Origin: Abelmoschus esculentus
Lineage: Eukaryota > Streptophyta > Magnoliopsida > Malvales > Malvaceae
Assembly: GCA_035048815.1 (NCBI GenBank)
Contig: JAUCBN010000025.1
Location: 11,060,501 to 11,124,500 of the forward strand
Length of the DNA stretch: 64,000 nt
Direction: 5' to 3'
In this document: positions 55,107 to 64,000 of the stretch, in pieces
Numbering within the stretch: position 1 is the first letter of the stretch
Layout: every line of letters starts with the position of its first letter
Notes under the pieces: model-generated
The model's database searches: none
The model's input: the letters and a program-made list of their open reading frames with translations, nothing else
Told to the model about the DNA's origin: nothing
Translations under genes and position numbers: made by a program

Positions 55107-58100
55107 TGTAACGCCCCAAAAATGGGCTTAAAAGTTAGTGAACCGATTTTGTCGGTTTAGCAAATACTTAAAAATTAGTTTTAAATCAAAATAAATTATG
55201 GAAAAATATCCTAAAATCCTTATTTGACATATACTTGACTTTGGTCAAGCCAATTTCAAAAATTGACCCTTGAATCCCAAAGATTTTGAAATTAGTGACT
55301 ATTTTGTAAAAATTGAAAACTTGAGGATAATTTTATAAATTAAGCCAAAATTTTTAATCTTTAAGGGGATTTGATCCAATTGTAATCCTAATTGATCTAA
55401 GCCTTCCAAGGGCCTATTTTAATAACTCATAACCCATAATTCTAATTAATAACCCAAATAACTTAATATTAATCCTAAAAACCTATTTTACATCAAAACA
55501 AAAACCTATATTTTTATTAATTCAAATTCTCCTCTTCTTGAAAGCCAATTCATCATCAATCTTTTAAATAAAAATTTGTTTGGTTAATTATTTATACTTT
55601 TTCTTCTTAAAAAAGTCTAGTTTTTCAAATAGTTTTCTTCTCAAAAACCTTGGAAGTAGATTGGATCAAGTTTAGAGGTCAGGAAATATTAAAACCTCTA
55701 AATCTAAGAGTTATTTACTGAAATTCCCAAGTTATTGGCTTGGTATAATTGTTTCTACTCTTTTATTTCAAGAAAATTCAGTTTTCGATAAAAACAATAA
55801 TTTTCATTCAAGGGTTTTAACCCACTGCTTTTGGATCCTAAATTCATGATTTTGAATGTATTAGGATGTTTATAACATGTACTTAATATATGTAATCCCG
55901 TAATTAAGGCTTAGGTGAAGTTTGGTGAGTTTCGGAAAGTTTTCGGTTAAGGTTTTGATAGGTTTTAAGGACTGTTGTGTTTGGATCCGACTTGGGGGAT
56001 GTTATAGTGTGTTTTGGTACATTGAATCCTTTGTTTTTTGTCCTAGAATCAGGTCAAGAGGTAGAGAAACAAGTTTGAGGGAGATCAGAAAGCTGAATCA
56101 CATTTTTGAGTGACTTGTCGAGCAAGTTTCGGTAAATCGGTGAGTGTATTATGAGAGTGGGCTGCTACGATAGTTTTTTTAAATATGTTTCAAAGGTTTT
56201 GGGGTGTAGGGAAGGGTTGAGAAATCTCCCTATACTCCGGAGTATGTTCAAACATTTTGCTCTCTTAAAATCTCATATTACGCTTATTTTACTATGTGAA
56301 TTAGTCATGCTCGTATTTATATTGTGCATATGTGTTTATGACTGAGATAGGATGCTCATGTCACTGTTTTTATAAAGGTTTTGATGCTTCTATTGTTTTG
56401 ATTTCAAAATTTGATAAAAGAGGTTTTATCGGTTTATGCATTTTATGCATGTGTTAGTGGGAAGCATGAGAATATTTCTCTACTTTAATCTTGAAAATTA
56501 AGCATTGGTTTTATTTTTTATTGTCTATTTATGTGATGGTAAAAAGGGATAAGTAGATCAATCAATAGGATGGTAGTGCACTAATTATATAAATGTAATA
56601 CCCTAAACTTGGCCTAGGAGTTAAGGACTAAATTAATATAATTAGGGCCTAATAAAATCCTAAAATTAGGGACTAAATTGAATGAAATTGAAAATTAGAG
56701 GCCAAATTGAAAAAGGACCAAAAAGTGAAAATTCAAGAAAAGAGAGATTGCATGTAAATTTTCAAGGAATTGGAGGCCATGGACACATGTCAAGACCTCC
56801 TTTGACCAGCCACCATGGCTTATAATTAGGTGGATTATGTTTGATTTAAATAAATAAATGGAAAATAGGAAAATAAAGGATAGTGGGAGAGAGAAAAGTC
56901 TTACAAATCATCTTCCTCCTCCATTTTCTTTCCTCTTGGCCGGCCATGGGAGACTTTAAGAGAGAAAAAAATTCTCTCATCTTGCATGTGAGTTTTTAAG
57001 AGGGATTTTGAAGGATTGAAGCTAGATTCTTGAGTTAGGAAGGTTCCTAAGCAAGGTAAGGTATTTTTCTTCTTGAAAACTTGGTTAAAATTGAAGTTAG
57101 GTGTTGTTAGCTTGAATTCCATGGCTGAAAATTTAGTATGTTGCTTATAGTTAGTTTATTTTTAAGTTAGAACTTGAATGGAGGTTGCTGGAAATTGGTA
57201 TTGTTGTGATTGGTTGAGACTTTAAGCTTGAGGATTTAATTGCATGAATTTGAAAGTTGTAGGGACTGTTTTGTGGTTAAATTTATGAAGGATTTTGATG
57301 TTAGGATGCTTAAAATGGTCTTATGTGGACTGATTTGAAGTAGAATGAAGCATGAGAAAGTTTGGTAGTGAATTAAGTGCTAAATGTATTGTTTGGACTG
57401 TTTTGCTAGAATTGAGAAATTGATGGACTTAATTGTTATTGTTGAATCTGTAAATTTAATGTTGAATTCATAGGATAATGTTTTAAGAGTGTGGAAATTA
57501 AATTATAGGTGCTTTGGTTGAAAAGATGAAGGAAAGAAAGTGATAGGAATTGGTAATGTGCTTTGGACTAGTTTATAGGTGACATTTTGGTAGCTTCATA
57601 AAATGAGCTGATAACTTTGTTGAATTGCATAATTAAAAATGGTTGCATAGGTAAAATGTGCTTGAAATTGAGCCTACTAAATTTTACAAGTATTGGATGA
57701 GTTGAATTGGTGATAAGGTTGATGAATTTTGAGCTAGAATTGATGTAGGTGAAATCTGTCTAGAATAGGCCTGTTCTGGACAGTCACTTTGAAAAATTCC
57801 CTAGAATAATGTAAAAGGAATTTAGGGCTGGAAATGAGCAGTCTATAACTTGGATGAGTCTACTTTAATTAGAAAAAAAACCTCACCTCATTTGCCCTTG
57901 TAAATTAGGAGATATAAGAGAAACAAAAAGATTGGTTCAGACTGTCCCGAAACAGCACTGCCTTGTCTTTGATCGAAAACTGGTATTGATGGGTTCGTAG
58001 GAAAAATTCAAGCTTTATATGGTTTAAAAGATGGTTTCGTTAGCTTTAAAACGAGGTAAAGTGGGCAAATTTTGGACATGTGGACCAAAAGATAAAAATA

Positions 58101-61100
58101 GTTTAGTGAGCATTGCACAAACTGTCCTGGAAACTAATCTCACTGTTTTGGTTGTTTTGGAATTGTTAATTATGAAATGTGTGAATTGAATGTATTTTGA
58201 TATTGTGTATGTGATTTTGTGTGTATTAGAGGTCTCTAAAGAGGTTGATAGTGAAGAGGAGCTGAGGCAAGAGCTTGCCAAAAGAAGGAGCAAGGGGCCA
58301 ATCATCCATAATCCTTAGAAGTTTTGCTTGGATTGTTTGTGAGTGTAACTTTCTTTGGGGTTGGGACTAGGTCCTAACCCAATTCTGATTTTTGTTGTTT
58401 ATGATTAAACCGGTATGAAATATGACTTAATATAAACTTGGCTAATCTTTAAGGGAAGAGTGAAATGCTATGAGAACTTGCTTGTTGCCATGTTATTTGT
58501 TATCATGTTGATTGAATATGAATTGCTTGTTAAGTATTTGTTTTGGTTTGTTCATACCCATGCATTGCATATGCCGAGGTATGAATGGCATGCTTAAGCT
58601 TGGGATGCAAGGTACGTGTACATGCATTTGTTCCATGCAATTAAAGTTCTGATTTTGCTTGTGCTTGGCATGTTTAATGTAATGTATATGAAATGACATG
58701 AAATGAGTTCTTATGAGCCTAGGCACAATGGCCTAAGAGGCTTGGTCTATGAGGACCGTGTTATTGAAATGATATTGAATATTGGATTGATATGCTTAAA
58801 TTGATAATCGACAACCTTGGTAGCTAGTTAGTTAGATAGGAGGGCATGCCTTAGAATCTAGAGCTCATTGTATCGGGTAGGACTTCGGTCCGGGGCAATT
58901 GGCCCTTATTGGCGACAGACGGAGGGTACGTTTTTGGTCATTGGCGACAGTAGGAGGGTTTGACCAGCACTATAGGTGCATATTGTGGCGACAGTTGGTT
59001 GGAGATTCGATTATCTTCTAGCTAAATACCAAGGTGGTTGTAATGATTTAATTAACTTGAATTTAAATTGCACTATAATTGTTAGTTAAATGCAAGCATG
59101 ATTACTTGTTATGAAAATGCACTTGTTATTGGCATATTACTTATCGGATTGTCATATATCGAACATCGGATTGTTACATGCATTTGGATTGTCAGATAGT
59201 GAACATTAAATCGATACATGTAATCGGATTGTCACATGTTGAACCTTGAATTGAATTGTTATACATTGAATTGGTATGTGTACTTGACTTGGTATATGTA
59301 AACTTATTGGACTGATATATGCTCGATTGAATTTGGTATATGTGTACTTGAATTTGGTATGTTATGGTATATGTGAACTTAACATGGCATATGATACATG
59401 TTTGGATTGTCTTGGATTGTTTTGATTTTTCGTTACCTCACTAAGTACCTTATGTACTTACCCCCGCTCCCTTCGCTCTTCCCAAACATTTCAGGTTGAT
59501 CGATTAATAGCTCGGTCCCGGATTTCCGTCGTTCGGATTGGCAAGCTTCACAAGCCAAGTATGATCTTCTTGTATCTCCTAGTGGTGGCTAGTCTTGTTT
59601 AGTTAGACCATACATTTTGATTACTTTAGACGGTTTGTACATAGTGAACCACATTTTGGTAGCTTCGGGCTTAGATTTGTATAACTTAAGAATGATGATA
59701 TATTTGATACGTTTAATATGTATGTATATTTGTAATGGATTGCATGTTATGGAATGGAATGGAACGAACTATTGATATTGTTATATGGAATGGATAAATG
59801 AATTATCGAACTATTGAATGAACAATAGGTCTCGGGAATGTTTAGTAATGAATATAAGTTGCTAAGTGGTTTAAAGGCCTAGTAATAGGAAAAAGTTTTA
59901 AATTACCCCTAAAATCGGTACTTTCGGGTTAAGTTAAGTTGGTAAACCATTGTTCGGGCCGGGTTATCGGAGTGCTCAAGGATCGGTGACGCCCCTTTCC
60001 TACCGGCCCGGGGTGGGGGTGTCACAATAAAATGCGTACATGTGAAATTTCTTAGTGAACCATTAAGGTAAGCTACGCGGTATAAGGGACTTTATCGCAT
60101 TCGAGTTTACTAACTAACCCGAACACTAAGGTGAGTTTGGTATGGTGGAGTAGACATCCATGTAACCTATTTCAAGGGACCGAACGAGAGTCTGTTTATC
60201 CCAACAATTAGAGTTAATACTAATCGGATCACAGATACCAATATGGTTGAAAAGAAAGTGTTTTTATCTATTACTTTATAAAGGGAATTGCATGAGCTTA
60301 TTTGTTTTACACTAAGATTTTGTTTGAGCATTGCTATTGGTAGCATGTAAGACTTGGGTTGTGCTTAATAAGCATGGTTTTCCAAAATGTTTTGTGGCTT
60401 GTGAGCTATGGACACTTGATGGTTTTTATATGGTGGCATTAATAGCCATGGATATTTTACTTATTTAGAGCATGACTTGTTTTTTATTGACATTGACTTT
60501 TATGGGCTATATTGCAAGATATTTTAAATATTTTTTACATGTTTCCCTCACTAAGTATTGGCTTAACCCTATCTTTTCGCTTACAATATAGAGATCTAAG
60601 TGTTGGAGCAACTAAAAATAAAGGGAGTCGTACGTGCTATTTATTTTATAGTTTATTAGTTCAAGTATGTTATTTTTAAGTTATGAACCTTAAGTAGTTG
60701 AGAGCAAAGGGATAGTGGACCTATGTGTTATTTGAATTTGGCATATGAATTGCTTATATGGTATACTCTTATATTATTAAAGTATTTTTGACATATAATT
60801 TATATTGAATTTAATTTATGTTATGCCATGTTCAATGTTAAAGTATGTTTATGTTTCGTGTACCTTGCTTATGGAATTAGGTGACGTTGCATCTAGTGAA
60901 CCTGAATTGAAGTGTGGTTTATGCCTTAGGCACTTATATGCATCTAGACAAACTTTGATTTTCGTTTAAGGCATGAAACTTGAGTAATTTGCAGTTTCTG
61001 AGCAATGGGTTTCGATACCTCTTGATAAGGTATTGATACCCAAGCAAAAAACATGACAGATTTCTAGAAAAATAAGCTTAGGGATCGAAATCACATTAAT

Positions 61101-61772
61101 TGGTTTCAAAACGGTAGCAGGAAATTTACTTAGCGTATCGAAACACTTGAACCAGTTTACTATACTAGTTTTTACAGTAGCAAATGGTATCGAAACGGGT
61201 CATCAGTTGTATCAAAATGCGGGCTTGTCACGCAGGTCATTGTCTGAGTAATTGAATGTGTATCGAAACACTTAAGAACCATTTCAATACCTCTTTTAGT
61301 TTTACCTCGATATCGAAACAATGCCTAGGGGTTCCGATAACACTGGCTGTTATTTCCGTTATAGGATGAAATAAACTTTAAAAATTTATGTTTTAGTCAC
61401 TGAACTTTTAGCATGCAATTAAACGATTTGTAGACATCATTGTAAGCTGAAATAGGAGACTTATGCTTTTAATGAACTTAACTAAGGATTGATAATCTCA
61501 ATTTCACATTTTATTCCTTAAATTTATGGAAATTATAATTAGGTCCTTAAAAACTTGTTCGATAAAAATTAGGACTCATTTTTCATCTTTTACCACTACA
61601 ATTGAACTCAGTCCTTATATGAAAATGTAGGATCTAATTAAAGCATCTAGATAATATAAAAAGAAAAAAACTTTAGGGTCGTTTATCGAGGCAAGTCTCC
61701 GGATTAGCCTCAATATTCCCCGTGTAGCTCATTCGAGTCGGGTGGTATCTTGACCGGGTCAAGGGGGTTACA
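55107..61772 (+). repeat. Solo LTR R (about 3.23 kb of its own, split by S)
   Basis: It starts TGTAACGCCCCAAAAATGGG and ends GGTCAAGGGGGTTACA, like L. It shares with K and L the segment ATTCCCAAGTTATTGGCTTGG (55720-55742) and the closing AATATTCCCCGTGTAGCTC region (61710-61770). The flanks are CAACT and GAATT, which agree at only 3 of 5 positions; the right one matches the undisturbed J sequence, so the left has probably mutated. GGTATCGAAAC-like motifs are at 61005-61330. S inserted at 56593. Confidence 0.8.
56594..60026 (+). repeat. Solo LTR S (3433 bp), TSD ATAAA
   Basis: Flanked by ATAAA at 56589-56593 and 60027-60031. It starts TGTAATACCCTAAACTTGG and ends GGGGTGGGGGTGTCACA. A TCTTCCTCCTCC/GGCCGGCC UTR-like region is at 56905-56950. 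Degenerate repeats of a GGATTGTYACATG phrase (59150-59260) and TTGGCGACAG phrases (58910-58990) occur. It is unlike K/L/R or P in sequence; a separate gypsy family. No protein domain is readable. Confidence 0.92.
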
Positions 61773-62194
61773 GAATTCCTAAAGTCAATTAAGCCTAGCA
61801 GTGGTTAAAATTTCCAGGCTCATAGTATAATCCTAAGTACTATTCCTTGAAAATCGTCTGATTCTATGTTTAGTGAAGGGTGCATTCTCCTACGGCGGGT
61901 TGGTTGGCATATTACTGTCGAGACAATATACTTCATAAAATTTCTATACTTAAAAAAATTGTAGTAAAGGAGTAAATAATAAAATCAAAGGCAAATATAA
62001 ACAAGACTACTTAGTTTCATACATTGTAATACATACTTACAAAATATGACTAATGCTCCTCCAAACTCAAGGGATGCATTATCCTCAATGCATGAAACAT
62101 TGATTAAAAGCATAAAAATTTATTGAATATTAAAAGAAAGTAAAAGAAAATAAAAGGATAAAACAGAAAAAGAAAAGAAAATCAAGTTACTGCC
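61773..62194 (-). other. Element Q: 3' non-coding region next to its env-position ORF
   Basis: This is the continuation of the Q 3' region on the other side of R (GAATTCCTAAAGTCAATTAAG parallels J around 31575). It runs to the end of the env-position ORF at 62195. No ORF. Confidence 0.65.
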
Positions 62195-63120
62195 CTAGAT
62201 AGAGGGTGACTCAAAGGAGTCGGCAGAATTGCTTTCTATTATCACCTTTCGGCGGTTTCTTGGTAGAGGCTGAACTCCTTTCGACAGACTCAAAATTGTC
62301 TTCTTGGTAGACTGCATCGGCTTCACTCGAGTTGGGGTGGGTCGTGGCTGCTCAACTTCTTCATCGAAGTCGTGAGCGATAGGTGTAGAGACGGTTGCCT
62401 TGAGTTTGTTTCTAGTTCTCTGTAGCTGGATAAAGGCTTTCATGTCTCTCAAAGTTGACTCAATGTTCCCCGATGAGTTGCTCTAGTCGAGAGCTTTTTT
62501 TGAGGCTGATAAAGCTTTCCCTTGGTCATGTGTGTCTATCTTTAAGAATTTTGCCATTGAATCTTCTCTACCAGTGAATGGCTCGATTGTCGCGGAAACC
62601 ATGGTGGTGGCAGTTGAGCGTTGTAGAGGAACAATGGCGGAGGCAAAAACTAAAGCTATTGGCGCAGCGACAACTGTTGGAGCTGTAGCTATTGAGCTGG
62701 TGTGGTGGTCAGGTCGATCGTGAACTGTGGGAAAACAGTGGTGCAATCCATGAACTTTTTTTGGATGATGTCGATGATGGCTGTGTGGAAGTCCCAAATG
62801 TATGCCATGAATGTCAGCTACCTTGCTTACATACACTACAAGTATTGTGCCAGGTGTTCTAGGGCTTCCGCCTTGGCAGTTTCAGTATGTTAGGTCGCCT
62901 CCATGGGTTCTTCTTCAAAAATAGATGCTACGGCGAAGGCTTATGGTGTGGCATCTTCTATCTGCATTCTTTTCATGTATTTTAACCATGTCCATCCCAT
63001 TTTGGCGGGCGTTCGAATGTTAGTTGGTAGGGAGGGTACTCTCTCCATAAAGCACAACCCCATAATGAGGCAGGGGAAGTAGAGAATTCCCTTTTCTTTG
63101 CCAACTCATTTGATACAAGA
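62195..63120 (-). pseudogene. Env-position ORF of element Q (degenerate, partial)
   Basis: This is the counterpart of the C-terminal two thirds of the J ORF. From about 63110 the minus strand gives a YFPCLIMGLC-type match to the conserved J segment YFPCLITVLC, then PTNIRTPAKMGW (J: TPPRRGW). Later pieces are H-, T- and A-rich (HGIHLGLPHSHHRHHPKKVH), and the end RKVIIESNSADSFESPSI parallels the J ending RRKIITSSSSESL. Frameshifts and stops at 62460-62480 and 62840-62980 break it. The N-terminal third is missing where other repeat sequence starts near 63120. Confidence 0.72.
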
Positions 63121-63936
63121 CATTGGTTAAAGTTTGACTTAACCCATTGTTTCGATACGCCTTGTAGCGTTACCGAAACGAAAATTTCCAGAACCAAAAT
63201 GTATCGAAACACTTACCAAAATATTTCGATATCATATCAATTTTCCCAGAATTTCCAAGATGTTAAGCAGATCGTATCGAAACGCTAAGGACCCGTTTTG
63301 ATACGCTTGGCCTGTAATGTCAATTTTCATATGTTTTTTATTCATTTTGACCTAGTAGATAAGATTCATTTCTTATGACATTTTACCAACAACCTAATTA
63401 AGTTTATTTTCACAACACACCAAAGTTCAAGTCATTTCGAATCTATTTACTAAGTTTATGTCTTTTAAACCAAAGTATGCATATTTAACCACTTAAACCA
63501 TTTCTCATCAAGGCCATTTTGCATAATATTAGTCTAGGCATATCTTATACTATACCAACATATCAAAATACATGATTATGGAAACATGTTATCACCATTC
63601 TAGAAGTATCTATGACAAATCTTACATACTATTGACTTGTGATCTTGCCAAAACCTTGTAAAAAGGAATCAAATCTTCCTCAAATGGACCTTAACTTGAA
63701 AATGCATGAAAATGAATACATTAGGCATACTTTGCCCAGTGAGCTAGTCAATAGTAAAGTAAACATATAAAATGCACCCAATTTACATGCTTTTATAATA
63801 TATTATCATTTAGGCCAATGAATCATATGTATTAACAATAAGTTCAATCAGTTCATATACATCCTTGGATGGATCAAAATAGTTGATACGTGAACTCCTA
63901 GGCCTCGCCAAATCAATAAATGGACTACTCCCTTTG
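63121..63936. other. Unassigned LTR-like segment with TATCGAAAC motifs
   Basis: TATCGAAAC/GTTTCGATA motifs recur at 63150-63300, as in the Tekay-type LTRs M, P, K, L and R, followed by A/T-rich sequence. It is probably part of such an LTR, but neither end can be fixed. Confidence 0.45.
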
Positions 63937-64000
63937 TAACATCCCAAAATGGGCTTAGATGTTATCAAAGTCGGATCAAGGGTTTGGTTGACCGATCAAG
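63937..64000 (+). repeat. Start of a further R-family LTR
   Basis: TGTAACATCCCAAAATGGGC then ATGTTATCAAAGTCGG parallels the start of R (55107). The rest lies beyond the window. The left flank is CCCTT. Confidence 0.65.

Noticed and set aside
56901..57122. 73-codon minus-strand ORF in solo LTR S
   Set aside because: It is the antisense of a UTR-like stretch inside an LTR bounded by ATAAA duplications; no family resemblance.

Overview
The window looks like repeat-rich, heterochromatic DNA of a flowering plant, probably a eudicot. The Malvaceae (cotton/cacao group) are a weak guess, made only because I associate GGTATCGATACC-rich LTRs with them. I found no host gene, no tRNA or rRNA gene and no CRISPR array. 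Nearly every base I can assign belongs to LTR retrotransposons, mostly nested inside one another. Elements are lettered here for cross-reference.

Left part (1-40764) is one large nest. The oldest layer is a minus-strand Ty1/copia element G, seen at 20983-21808 and 37599-40764. A Tekay-type LTR, M, sits in G. The plus-strand copia element F sits in M. The minus-strand chromovirus-like Ty3/gypsy element E sits in F. Athila-like element C sits in E, B in C, and A in B. E also carries a 1.6-kb deleted Athila-like insertion, D (target duplication ACTTT). On its other side, G was split by a 15.8-kb gag-only Tat/Ogre-like element I (21809-37598, target duplication CCTGT/CATGT). The gag of I was in turn split by Athila-like element J (28072-33401, target duplication AGGGA). 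J has lost most of gag-pol but keeps an intact 511-codon env-position ORF.

Middle part (40765-54232) holds two minus-strand Tekay/Del-type chromovirus fragments. H keeps RT, protease, gag and PBS. O keeps integrase, chromodomain and polypurine tract. They share one LTR, P, whose outer ends lie at 43331 and 53041. P was later hit by three solo LTRs, N, K and L, each with a perfect 5-bp target duplication (GTCTT, TCATT, GTCTG). K and L belong to one family, lie in opposite orientation and are only 336 bp apart.

Right part (54233-64000) holds a diverged minus-strand Athila-like remnant, Q. It was split by solo LTR R, and R was split by solo LTR S (target duplication ATAAA). The right edge has an unassigned LTR-like stretch and the first 64 bases of another R-like LTR.

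The genes do not form a host pathway. They are parts of retrotransposon life cycles: gag for the particle; protease, RT, RNase H and integrase for replication and insertion; a chromodomain for chromatin targeting; and an env-position protein of unknown role. Almost all coding regions are broken, often by stops that look like C-to-T or G-to-A changes, as expected for old methylated repeats. The clear exception is the J env-position ORF. The most unusual signals are this intact ORF with a splice-acceptor-like site upstream, the recurring semi-palindrome CTGCCGCGGCAG in the Athila-like family, the GGTATCGATACC palindrome in several LTR families, the K/L inverted repeat, and the two tandem arrays in element I.
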